A stretch of DNA of 24,785 nt from a virus: IMG/VR virus record IMGVR_UViG_3300023049_000365, positions 1 through 24,785 of that record; one strand, given 5' to 3'. Under the pieces are notes generated by a model that saw only the letters and a program-made list of their open reading frames with translations, did no database searches and had not been told where the DNA came from. The translations under genes were made by a program, and so were the position numbers. Of the stretch, positions 1 through 7,078 are shown in pieces. Positions within the stretch are counted from its first letter, which is position 1. Each line of letters opens with the position of its first letter.

Positions 1-1
1 C

Positions 2-73
2 GATTATAACATTGATAAGCTTGACTACATTGGCATTATCTTTGGTGCAGGTGGCTTACACTTCCCGCGTTAA
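2..73 (+). CDS. C-terminal end of an upstream phage gene (partial)
   Basis: An open frame enters from the left edge and ends at TAA 71-73. It encodes 23 residues finishing in GGLHFPR, with a hydrophobic stretch YIGIIFGAGG just before. The position directly before head and neck genes suggests a structural gene, possibly the major capsid protein, but 23 residues are too few to identify it. No other frame gives a plausible gene end here. The 64 bases to the next start hold no clear terminator. Confidence 0.5.
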   Translation, partial: DYNIDKLDYIGIIFGAGGLHFPR

Positions 74-137
74 TCTCTGTTAGTATCAGGACTATCTGCG
101 ACGGATTGTCCCGACTTGTCATCAATAGAGATTAAAC

Positions 138-1496
138 ATGCCTAAAAAGTCTAAGCTCGATAAAGATCTGGTATATAACACCATTGCCTCACATGACGGC
201 AATATCTCAAGAGCAGCTGAGGAACTGGGCGTAGCCCGGTCAACCCTGCAACACCGCTATAGCTCGCTCAAAAACGGCACAGCACTCGACCTTCAAGCAG
301 TCGACGGCGAACCAGACGAAAGCCCGACCAAAGTCAAGAAGACTGAAACCGAGCATATCTCCTACACCCACAAGGGTGAAAACGAACTCAACTTCGTCGC
401 AATGATGCGAGACAAATTAACCGCAGAAGAAATAGCCAAAATCGCTGGCTACGACATGCGGAAATGGAAAGTAACCGAAGCACGTTTTAACCAATGGCAA
501 GTAGCTGGTAAGAAACGAAACGGACAAGAAGAAGGAACAAAACGATGGCTTCCAGAGGACTTATGGAAGGAACAACTCTACCAAGTCAAATTCAAGCTCG
601 AACGCCGGGCTCCGAAGTACGTGCAGGATGCCGTGGAAAGAATGATGGAGAAATGGGTCGGACCACCAAAGGCACCAAAGATCAAGCGGCGTGCGACGAT
701 GTCAAAGCCGCATATGCTCGAAATAAGCCTGTTCGACGCTCACTTTGGGAAGCTGGCTTGGCAAGAAGAGACTGGCGAGGATTACAACCTAAAAATCGCT
801 GAGAACATCTACCTCGGTGCGGTCGACGATCTCCTTGACCGTGCTTCAGTCTTCGATGTCGAACGGATCGTCTTCCCAATCGGCCAAGACTTCTTCAACG
901 TCGATAATTGGAAAGGCGAAACCAGCAACGGTACGCTGGTCGAATCGACAGACGATCGATTCTCCAAAATCTTCACCGTGGGCGTAGAAGCCATCAAGTG
1001 GGCCTTAATGCGTTGTAGGGACGTCACACCGGTCCACGTGCTTTGGAGCCCAGGAAACCACGACAGAAGCACTTCCTGGTACCTCACGAAGACGATTGAG
1101 CAATACTGCATTGGTGCCGGGATCGAAGACATTACCTTCGACATGACTCCAGGCCAACGTAAATACGAACTCTACGGCAACACTCTCATTGGTTTCACTC
1201 ACTCTTGTGATGAGAGAATGGCCGATCTTCCGCTAATCATGGCGAAAGAAGAGAAAATGATGTGGGCTCAAGCAGAATTCCACCAATGGCATGTCGGGCA
1301 TTTTCATAAAAAGAAACAGACTCGGTTTATTGCTGGTGATACTTTCAATGGTGTCGGCGTCACGATTTTGCCAAGTCTAACAGCCACGGACTCATATCAT
1401 TATAGGCACGGCTGGGTGAAACCGCACCGAGCAGCCGAGGCTTACTTGTGGTCTAAGGATAAGGGATTATCTAATTTCATGGTCCATAGTGTTTAG
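138..1496 (+). CDS. HTH-containing metallophosphoesterase
   Basis: This 452-residue protein joins an N-terminal Fis/resolvase-type helix-turn-helix (residues about 10-45, with NISRAAEELGVARSTLQHR) to a C-terminal calcineurin-like metallophosphoesterase. The metal-binding motifs occur in order: D200-x-H202, GQD at 249-251 with N254/D256, GNHD at 306-309, a histidine at 355 and GHFH at 387-390. A complete set implies an active two-metal phosphoesterase or nuclease. The substrate is unknown; DNA is a guess based on the HTH. A linker of about 100 residues rich in charged residues separates the halves. The start ATG follows a weak AGAG. Codons are A/C-ending in the 5' part and T/G-ending near the 3' end. 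The stop TAG overlaps the GAGTATTAAAC motif that precedes the first endonuclease. Confidence 0.8.
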   Translation: MPKKSKLDKDLVYNTIASHDGNISRAAEELGVARSTLQHRYSSLKNGTALDLQAVDGEPDESPTKVKKTETEHISYTHKGENELNFVAMMRDKLTAEEIAKIAGYDMRKWKVTEARFNQWQVAGKKRNGQEEGTKRWLPEDLWKEQLYQVKFKLERRAPKYVQDAVERMMEKWVGPPKAPKIKRRATMSKPHMLEISLFDAHFGKLAWQEETGEDYNLKIAENIYLGAVDDLLDRASVFDVERIVFPIGQDFFNVDNWKGETSNGTLVESTDDRFSKIFTVGVEAIKWALMRCRDVTPVHVLWSPGNHDRSTSWYLTKTIEQYCIGAGIEDITFDMTPGQRKYELYGNTLIGFTHSCDERMADLPLIMAKEEKMMWAQAEFHQWHVGHFHKKKQTRFIAGDTFNGVGVTILPSLTATDSYHYRHGWVKPHRAAEAYLWSKDKGLSNFMVHSV

Positions 1497-1506
1497 AGTA
1501 TTAAAC
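1496..1506 (+). repeat. GAGTATTAAAC motif, copy 1
   Basis: The motif GAGTATTAAAC lies directly 5' of endonuclease copy 1 and recurs at 3688-3698 before copy 2. The first nine bases recur again at 5363-5371 after copy 2. It marks the junctions of the endonuclease insertions and may be part of a target or co-conversion tract. Confidence 0.5.
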
Positions 1507-1510
1507 GAGA

Positions 1511-2983
1511 ATGGCTACACGTTTAACAACAGAACAATTTATAGAAAGATCTAAAAAGATTCATGGCGACAAATATGATTATTCTAAAGTAGAATATATC
1601 AGCTCTTTTTTGAAAGTGGTTATAATTTGCCCCGTACATGGAGAATTTGAGCAAGCTCCGAACAACCACATTAATTGTTGTAGTGGTTGTCTCAAATGTG
1701 CTAATGTTGATAATATTATTAGATTAGCGGATTCTAATAAATCATCGACAGAAAAATTTGTGCTCCAAGCAGAAGAAATTCACGGCGACAGATACGATTA
1801 TTCTAAAGTAGAGTATTCTTCTTATAAATCAAGAATTGTTATAATTTGCCCTGATCATGGAGAATTTTTACAATCTCCAGTGAAGCATATCAATAGGAAA
1901 CAGGGATGTCCTAAATGTGGTGTTGATAAAGTTTCCTCATTTAATTCTTTGTCAACATTAGAATTTGTTAAAAAAGCTGTTGAGATTCATGGCGACAAAT
2001 ATGATTATTCTAAAGTAGAATATCGCAAATGGGATGAATATGTATCAATAATCTGCCGGAAACATGGTGAATTTTTACAGTCACCGAACGGTCATCTTCA
2101 AGGAAGAGGTTGCTCAAAATGCCCAGGAGTCATCTCAAAGCCGCATCAAAAGATCCTCGACACAATTCCAAGCAATGTTTCTGTTGTCAATAACGACAGA
2201 TCTGCTTTAGACGGTTTTGAGATTGATATTTGGATTCCTGACCACAAATTCGGAATAGAAATTAATGGGTGCTATTGGCATGGGACCAACAACAAAATTG
2301 ACAATTACCCTTCCAAACATTTAAATAAATATAATTTAGCCAAATCGAAAGGAATAGATCTTTATCAATTTTGGGATCATGAGATAGATGATAAATTCGA
2401 TGTGGTGAAGAGCATGGTGTCCCACCGATTGGGGATATCCAATAGGATATTCGCCAGAAAGTGTGAAATATCTAAATCTGATAATAGTTCGGTTAAGCCT
2501 TTTATGGACTCTTCACACCTACAGGGGCATCGAAACGCTAGTCAATCTTATTGTCTGAAAGTTGATAATAAGATTGTGGCATCTTTGACTCTTTCTAGAC
2601 ACGCAAAACACGAATGGGAAATAATAAGGTATGCTTGTTCTTTGAAACACACTGTGGTTGGTGGTTTTTCTAGATTATTCAAGGCTTTTATTAGAGAGTA
2701 CAGTCCAAGTCAGGTTATGACCTTTGCTGATGCTAGGCATAGCAACGGCGGTGTTTATTCAAGAAATGGTTTAAAATTATACAGTCACACTAAACCAAAT
2801 TATTTCTATGTTAAAGGAAGACGTGTCTTTTCTAGACAAAAATGTCAAAAACATAAATTGTCAAGATTTCTAGGAGATGGGTTTGATCCTGAAAAATCTG
2901 AATCAGAGAATATGTTTCTCAATGGTTATACTAAAGTTTATGATGCTGGTCACCATAAGCTTATTTGGAGATATGATGAATGA
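1511..2983 (+). CDS. Hef-like homing endonuclease (copy 1), three DUF723-like repeats
   Basis: A 490-residue free-standing homing endonuclease. Three N-terminal DUF723-like units (residues about 10-63, 83-136, 152-204) share the pattern HGDKYDYSKVEY, then C-x2-HGEF, then GC-x2-C, and probably bind zinc and DNA. A PD-(D/E)XK/Vsr-like nuclease core follows (about 220-310), with EIDIWIP, GIEINGCYWHG and LYQFWDHEI holding the likely acidic and histidine active-site residues. The C-terminal 170 residues (ASLTLSRHAKHEWEIIRYA, GGFSRLFKAF, FADARHSNGGVYSRNG, SRQKCQKHKL) are the module shared with the other two copies here. The gene is AT-rich compared with its structural neighbours, which suggests transfer. 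The start is fixed by alignment with copy 2. Its TGA overlaps the ATG of the following broken gene (ATGA). It probably cuts an allele lacking the insertion, but the target is not visible. Confidence 0.88.
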   Translation: MATRLTTEQFIERSKKIHGDKYDYSKVEYISSFLKVVIICPVHGEFEQAPNNHINCCSGCLKCANVDNIIRLADSNKSSTEKFVLQAEEIHGDRYDYSKVEYSSYKSRIVIICPDHGEFLQSPVKHINRKQGCPKCGVDKVSSFNSLSTLEFVKKAVEIHGDKYDYSKVEYRKWDEYVSIICRKHGEFLQSPNGHLQGRGCSKCPGVISKPHQKILDTIPSNVSVVNNDRSALDGFEIDIWIPDHKFGIEINGCYWHGTNNKIDNYPSKHLNKYNLAKSKGIDLYQFWDHEIDDKFDVVKSMVSHRLGISNRIFARKCEISKSDNSSVKPFMDSSHLQGHRNASQSYCLKVDNKIVASLTLSRHAKHEWEIIRYACSLKHTVVGGFSRLFKAFIREYSPSQVMTFADARHSNGGVYSRNGLKLYSHTKPNYFYVKGRRVFSRQKCQKHKLSRFLGDGFDPEKSESENMFLNGYTKVYDAGHHKLIWRYDE

Positions 2984-3304
2984 AAGCTAAACCAATAAAA
3001 GAATATCGATGGGGCTTTGATCCAATGTGCCATATCCGAATGTTCCCATGTCGAATTGAATTTTCCTGGTCCAATGTCTATGAGAATCATACCTGTGATT
3101 CTCAAGGGAAGCCGAAAAAGCACTAATTGTTGGTCGTGGAATGGAGATATTGAATCCCCGACATTAAAGCCTAGTATACTCACTGATCAGAGTCCCGAAG
3201 GACCAAGATGTCATTCGTTCGTTAACGACGGTATGGTAAAATATTAATCTGATTGTACTCATGAGTTAGCTGGACAATCATTGCCACTCCTAGAAGTCGA
3301 ATAA
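2980..3304 (+). pseudogene. DUF6527-like gene, broken by a frameshift and a nonsense codon
   Basis: An ATG at 2980, overlapping the previous stop, opens a frame that soon diverges. The recognisable protein lies in the +1 frame from about 3017: C-x4-C-S-H, PGP, CWSWNGDIESPTLKPSIL and RCHSFVNDGMVKY, then a TAA at 3245-3247, then in the same frame SDCTHELAGQSLPLLEVE and a stop at 3302-3304. This matches the DUF6527 layout (W-x-WNGD, PT-x-x-PS, CHSF, then D-C-T-H-x-LAG), in which the position of the TAA is normally a hydrophobic residue; a TTA to TAA change would explain it. The final stop overlaps the next start (TAATG), as expected for a once intact gene. Two lesions suggest decay, or sequencing errors. 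The longest uninterrupted piece is 3017-3247 with a TTG start. The function of the family is unknown. Confidence 0.65.
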
Positions 3305-3642
3305 TGAAACTCTCTCTTATAAACGAGTCTTTGACGTCTGAAGAAATGCAGATCTTGGATGCTTGGAATCGCGGCGAGATCGAAAAAGGCGACAATTTGT
3401 ATGACAGTGCCCAAGATCTGTTCAAGAAACTTGGGACTCAAGTTATGCTTTCTGAATCTGCACCAGATCTTAAAGAATTGAAGAAGCATCGCCAAATTTT
3501 GGATGATGAAGAAAAATCAAAAGCCAAAAAGCTAAGGCTGTCTGGGGCGATGGGAATGTCGGTGTATGGAAATCTGTTGTCAACGGAAAGACTTGGTATG
3601 TGTCTAATACCCATAGATTATATCGAACCAGTAAAACATTAG
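3304..3642 (+). CDS. Small accessory protein with capsid-targeting-like leader; probably frameshifted
   Basis: The uninterrupted frame encodes 112 residues. The start ATG overlaps the preceding stop (TAATG). The first residues, MKLSLINES, resemble T4 capsid-targeting leaders: a short start followed by (L/I)-x-E and a small residue, the type of site cut by the T4 gp21 prohead protease. The middle is charged and helical. After residue 76 the zero frame (LRLSGAMGMSVYGN) looks unnatural, whereas the -1 frame gives AVWGDGNVGVWKSVVNGK and continues to a stop at 3687-3689. The switch can occur at CAAAAAG (3525-3531). The real product is therefore probably 128 residues, made by -1 frameshifting or by an intact relative. 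I do not recognise a function; an injected internal protein is a hypothesis. Confidence 0.55.
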   Translation: MKLSLINESLTSEEMQILDAWNRGEIEKGDNLYDSAQDLFKKLGTQVMLSESAPDLKELKKHRQILDDEEKSKAKKLRLSGAMGMSVYGNLLSTERLGMCLIPIDYIEPVKH

Positions 3643-3689
3643 ACGGAATTATCGATGAATTCCATAATAACGTTAAAGAAACTTCATGA
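3531..3689 (+). other. -1 frame extension of the 3304 gene
   Basis: Reading from GCT at 3531 in the -1 frame gives 52 residues, including VGVWKSVVNGKTWYVSNTH and TLDGIIDEFHNNVKETS, then TGA at 3687-3689. The frame has no start codon of its own near its 5' end and is joined to the upstream frame at C AAA AAG. This heptamer permits -1 slippage, but a one-base indel in the A run would look the same. Composition and residue pattern look coding. Confidence 0.5.
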
Positions 3690-3698
3690 GTATTAAAC
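3688..3698 (+). repeat. GAGTATTAAAC motif, copy 2
   Basis: Identical to the motif at 1496-1506 and at the same place, just 5' of a Hef-like endonuclease start. Nine of its bases recur at 5363-5371 on the far side of endonuclease copy 2, so that gene is flanked by a short direct repeat. Confidence 0.5.
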
Positions 3699-3702
3699 AG
3701 GG

Positions 3703-5358
3703 ATGGCTGCACGTTTAACAACAGAACAATTTATCGAACAGGCTATATCTATTCATGGCGATAAATATGATTATTCTAAAGTAGAATATATTAATAGTAA
3801 GAAGTCTGTTGTGATTGTTTGTTCTAAACACCAGCAATTTAGTCAAGTTGCTGGTGTTCATCTTAGGGGTGGTAATTGCCCGAGTTGTACTCACGACGAA
3901 TACAGGGCTATCCATCAACTTGGCAAAAAAGAGTTTGTCGCTAAGTCTGTGTTAGTTCATGGCGACAAGTATGTTTATGATGATGTTGAATATGAAACAT
4001 CACATAAGCATGTTAAAATTGTTTGTCGTATCCATGGGGAATTCTCACAAACACCAACAAGGCATCTCGCTGGCTCTGGGTGTCAAAAATGTGCTAAAAT
4101 TTCTAGGTCGAAAAAGAATACTTCAAGTTTGCAAAAATTTGTAAGAAAGGCTAGAGATGTTCATGATAATAAGTATGATTATTCCAAATCTGACTATATT
4201 TCAGCAACTAGTAAAATAGAAATAATCTGCGGATCTCATGGGTCTTTTTATCAGACTCCGAATTCTCACTTATGTGGATCTGGCTGTCCTAATTGTGGAT
4301 TATTAGAGTCTCATAATCGTTTGAACTTAGAAGATTTTATAAACAAAGCCAATGCTATTCATGGTGACATATACGATTATTCAAAATCGGTATATGTCAC
4401 GCAATTGGTTAAGATAGAAATTGGTTGTAAAAAGCATGGGTCGTTTTGGCAAGCACCGACAAATCATTACAAAGGTCAGGGATGTCCGATATGTAATATT
4501 TCGGTTCCGCATAGGCTGGTTACTCAATATCTTGATTCTTTGGGTGTTGAGTATGAGATAAACAATAGATCTGTTTTAGACGGTCTTGAAATTGATGTTT
4601 GGGTTCCTGGCCAAAATTTTGGTATTGAAATTAATGGGTGTTATTGGCATGGGGCTAAGTCGATTGATGAAAATAGTAACGCTAAAGACAGACATTTTAT
4701 GAAGTATGTCAGGTCTATAGAGAAAAACATCTCGTTGTATCAATTTTGGGACCACGAGATTTTGAGCAATTTTTCTTTAATTGAATCGATGATTTCTTAT
4801 AAACTTGGGAAATTGAGAAAAATAGGTGCTAGGAAGTGTTCTTTCAAAAAGTGTACTAATTCTGAAGTGTCTGGGTTCATGAACCTTTCGCATTTACAAT
4901 CTCATAGAAATGCTAGATTGAATTATGGACTTTTTTATGATGGTGATCTAGTTTCTCTTTTAAGCTTTTCAAAACACCCCAAGCATGAATGGGAGGTGAT
5001 TAGATATGCTTCTTTGCCGGGATATTCTGTTCAGGGAGGTTTTTCTAAGCTGTTTTCAAAATTCATTTCTGATTTTGATCCAAGCGAAATTCTGACTTTC
5101 GCTGATTGTAGGATTAGCGAGGGTAATTTATATCTAAAGAATGGATTTGTTTTTGAAAGCTATACTACACCCAATTATTTTTATTACAAGGCTGGTAATG
5201 TTTATTCTAGGCAGAGGTGCCAAAAACACAAGTTGAATAGATTATTAGGTGATTGCTTTGATCCAGGCTGTTCGGAATTCGAAAACATGCTAAATAATGG
5301 GTATGTTAGAACATATGATGCCGGTCATTTAAAATTACTTTGGAATAAAATAATCTAA
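3703..5358 (+). CDS. Hef-like homing endonuclease (copy 2), four DUF723-like repeats
   Basis: A 551-residue paralogue of the gene at 1511. It has four DUF723-like units (about residues 10-62, 78-130, 146-198, 212-264), one more than copy 1, which accounts for most of the length difference. The nuclease core (about 270-375) carries LEIDVWVP, FGIEINGCYWHG and LYQFWDHEI. The C-terminal module has HPKHEWEVIRYA, GGFSKLFSKF, FADCRISEGNLYLKNG and SRQRCQKHKL. The first nine codons are nearly identical to copy 1 (MAARLTTEQ against MATRLTTEQ), as are the bases just upstream, so the two derive from a recent duplication or repeated homing of one lineage. It is AT-rich like copy 1. It separates the decayed small genes from the first connector gene. 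Confidence 0.88.
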   Translation: MAARLTTEQFIEQAISIHGDKYDYSKVEYINSKKSVVIVCSKHQQFSQVAGVHLRGGNCPSCTHDEYRAIHQLGKKEFVAKSVLVHGDKYVYDDVEYETSHKHVKIVCRIHGEFSQTPTRHLAGSGCQKCAKISRSKKNTSSLQKFVRKARDVHDNKYDYSKSDYISATSKIEIICGSHGSFYQTPNSHLCGSGCPNCGLLESHNRLNLEDFINKANAIHGDIYDYSKSVYVTQLVKIEIGCKKHGSFWQAPTNHYKGQGCPICNISVPHRLVTQYLDSLGVEYEINNRSVLDGLEIDVWVPGQNFGIEINGCYWHGAKSIDENSNAKDRHFMKYVRSIEKNISLYQFWDHEILSNFSLIESMISYKLGKLRKIGARKCSFKKCTNSEVSGFMNLSHLQSHRNARLNYGLFYDGDLVSLLSFSKHPKHEWEVIRYASLPGYSVQGGFSKLFSKFISDFDPSEILTFADCRISEGNLYLKNGFVFESYTTPNYFYYKAGNVYSRQRCQKHKLNRLLGDCFDPGCSEFENMLNNGYVRTYDAGHLKLLWNKII

Positions 5359-5362
5359 TTGT

Positions 5363-5371
5363 GAGTATTAA
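5363..5371 (+). repeat. GAGTATTAA motif, copy 3
   Basis: Third copy of the nine-base core, located between endonuclease copy 2 and the GTG start at 5374. With the copy at 3688 it brackets endonuclease copy 2. Confidence 0.4.
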
Positions 5372-5373
5372 TT

Positions 5374-6171
5374 GTGAGTTGTGCAGGTTCAATTTCAGGT
5401 CCGGGCGGCATTGGACCTTCGATACTTAAGATGAATACGGAACCTCTGAAGAGGTATGTTCTTCATAAGCTTGGTTATCCTAATATTAATGTGGAATTAA
5501 CCGAAGAGCAACTAGAAGATATTATTCGGGTTGCTGGCGATTTTATTGCCATGTATTTCCCTAGGGAACAGAAAGTAGCCACTTTTTACACAATCCCGCT
5601 TCAAGCCACATATCCAATGCCTGATGATGCTTGGTGGATTGAAGAAGTCAGTTGGGACCCCTACGTTGGTAACTTCAACGACATCTTCGGAGTCGGCCAG
5701 TATCTACTGAACTCTGGCAACTTCTTCGGCCCGAACACGATGGTCTTGGACTTCCACCTTGTCCAGCATTATCGAAGGCACTCAGCTAAGATTCTTGGCG
5801 TCGAGGGTCGTTGGGAAGTGATGGGCGAAGTGGAAGGACCCGTCATTGATGACGCATTGGATGCTGAGTTCCAGAAGATTCGGCTCATTCCTACGCCGAA
5901 AGCAGCTTTCCCGGTGGTAGTGATCTACTTGCCTTGTATCAACCACTTCCGGAGCCCCCAGGCACGGAAATTGGCGTATGATTACGTTGAGGCGGAGGCT
6001 CGGATTGCTTTGGGTATGGCTCGTCGTAAGATCCAGGGCGTACCCACACCGGATGGTGGAACTCTCACTTATGATGGTGAGGCTCTGGTCAAAGAAGGCG
6101 AGGAATTGAAAGAGAAGATCCTGGAGCAGGCTATGCTTCAGGGCGAGCCTCTTGGGATTATCGCTATCTAA
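5374..6171 (+). CDS. Putative head-tail adaptor/neck structural protein
   Basis: A 265-residue protein. After a short Gly/Ser leader, the region from about residue 20 reads LKRYVLHKLGYPNINVELTEEQLEDIIRVA when taken in parts, the pattern of phage connector-type structural proteins in which LGxPxxxVELTxEQ begins a helical region. The middle is rich in aromatic residues and the C-terminal 60 residues are helical and charged. The position just after the head region and before other neck-type genes fits an adaptor. The start is uncertain: GTG at 5374 gives the full leader, and ATG at 5431 gives a shorter protein; neither has a strong Shine-Dalgarno sequence. It converges with the GYF_2 gene, overlapping it by 8 bases. 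The T4 counterpart cannot be assigned by eye. Confidence 0.6.
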   Translation: MSCAGSISGPGGIGPSILKMNTEPLKRYVLHKLGYPNINVELTEEQLEDIIRVAGDFIAMYFPREQKVATFYTIPLQATYPMPDDAWWIEEVSWDPYVGNFNDIFGVGQYLLNSGNFFGPNTMVLDFHLVQHYRRHSAKILGVEGRWEVMGEVEGPVIDDALDAEFQKIRLIPTPKAAFPVVVIYLPCINHFRSPQARKLAYDYVEAEARIALGMARRKIQGVPTPDGGTLTYDGEALVKEGEELKEKILEQAMLQGEPLGIIAI

Positions 6172-6559
6172 TCAAGTGGTACATGATGCTGATAATTACG
6201 ATTATCGCTGCCATGATGGTCGTTTTGACTGCTACCACTAATTCTCTTTGTATCGCCACAGGGTCCATGTGGGTTGGTAGGACTGTCATTAAGTTGGTTT
6301 GAGCTTGGCTGGTTGGTCGTCCTTGTACTGGTTGGGCGTAGGTCGTTTGGACTTGCCTTCCTTGGATTGGTGGCTTTGCGACGTAGAATTTGTCGAGCCC
6401 TCCGACATTTTTGGCCAGAACTCTTAATTCTGTGCCCTGTTTCCAGACAATGTCGTCGGCTGCGATTTTGCCTGATGCGGCTAGTCTTTGTAGTGTGTCT
6501 TGCTCGATGGGGCCACATACTTGTCCACCGGGTTTTTTGAAGTACCAAATTTTTTGCAT
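6164..6559 (-). CDS. GYF_2 (DUF4339) domain protein with C-terminal membrane segment
   Basis: Encoded on the minus strand within a + strand structural operon. The 131-residue protein starts with a GYF_2/DUF4339 domain: WYFKKPGGQVCGPIEQDTLQ, then L-x2-L, GKIAADDIVWKQGTEL, matching W-Y/F, G-GP, L-x-x-G-x-I and V-W-x-x-G of the family. A Gln/Thr/Pro-rich linker leads to one hydrophobic helix near the C-terminus (about residues 108-127, AAIIVIISIM), so the protein is probably a tail-anchored membrane protein with its domain in the cytoplasm. GYF_2 domains usually bind peptides. In a phage, an antisense gene like this looks like a moron, possibly host-modifying or superinfection-exclusion, but that is inference. 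The + strand reading of the region is Leu/Cys/Arg-rich and looks like a shadow. Confidence 0.72.
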   Translation of the reverse strand: MQKIWYFKKPGGQVCGPIEQDTLQRLAASGKIAADDIVWKQGTELRVLAKNVGGLDKFYVAKPPIQGRQVQTTYAQPVQGRPTSQAQTNLMTVLPTHMDPVAIQRELVVAVKTTIMAAIIVIISIMYHLIR

Positions 6560-6594
6560 TGCTTTTCAGTCGAACCTAAAATAGAGGTAATGTT

Positions 6595-7077
6595 ATGGAA
6601 CCAATTGAAATCGGTAATTTGTTACAAGTGAAGCCCGGTGACTTAATTCAGGTCCCGCACTGTGAACCACCGAGTGAAGTCAGTACCCTTCGTTTTTCGG
6701 CTTATTATGCTGAAAGTGGGTGTGGGGATGGACTTGTATCTCTTGCCGATGCGTTGGCTGCTTTACCTGGTTCTGAAGTTATTTACGGGGTTAATTTTGG
6801 TCCTCCGAATTACAGAACCAAATGGTTACGTTTACCACCGACTCAATTGGTATGTCCTTGCCCTGGTAATACAGACTGGTATGGTATTCTGAAAGATCTT
6901 CCTCGTGCGAACGTGCCAGAGGAGCCCGGTCCTTGTTCTATTGAGTCATCTCAATGGTGTAATCCTGAACTTGATGAAGAAAATCCAAAGCTTGGTCCGA
7001 ATACCTACTTCAAAGAAAATGAGTACCCATTAGGTATTGGGTTCTTGCCTCCTATTACACCGAACCAACGAGACTAA
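6595..7077 (+). CDS. Unknown phage protein in neck region
   Basis: A 160-residue acidic protein preceded by AGAGGTAA at good spacing from the ATG. It is Pro/Gly-rich with several cysteines (CPCPG, GPCS, QWCNPE) and no membrane segment. The N-terminus IEIGNLLQVKPGDLIQV suggests a small beta-barrel. I do not recognise a family. Its place between two connector-type genes suggests a virion or assembly protein. The stop is followed immediately by the ATG of the HNH gene (TAATATG). Confidence 0.6.
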   Translation: MEPIEIGNLLQVKPGDLIQVPHCEPPSEVSTLRFSAYYAESGCGDGLVSLADALAALPGSEVIYGVNFGPPNYRTKWLRLPPTQLVCPCPGNTDWYGILKDLPRANVPEEPGPCSIESSQWCNPELDEENPKLGPNTYFKENEYPLGIGFLPPITPNQRD

Positions 7078-7078
7078 T

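Noticed and set aside
3245-3247. Recoding of TAA as an amino acid
   Set aside because: Many intact genes here end in TAA, so a changed code is unlikely; a nonsense mutation in a decaying gene is simpler.
6274-6540. + strand open frame opposite the GYF_2 gene
   Set aside because: The translation is an unnatural Leu/Cys/Arg-rich run, while the minus strand gives a clear GYF_2 domain and membrane helix.
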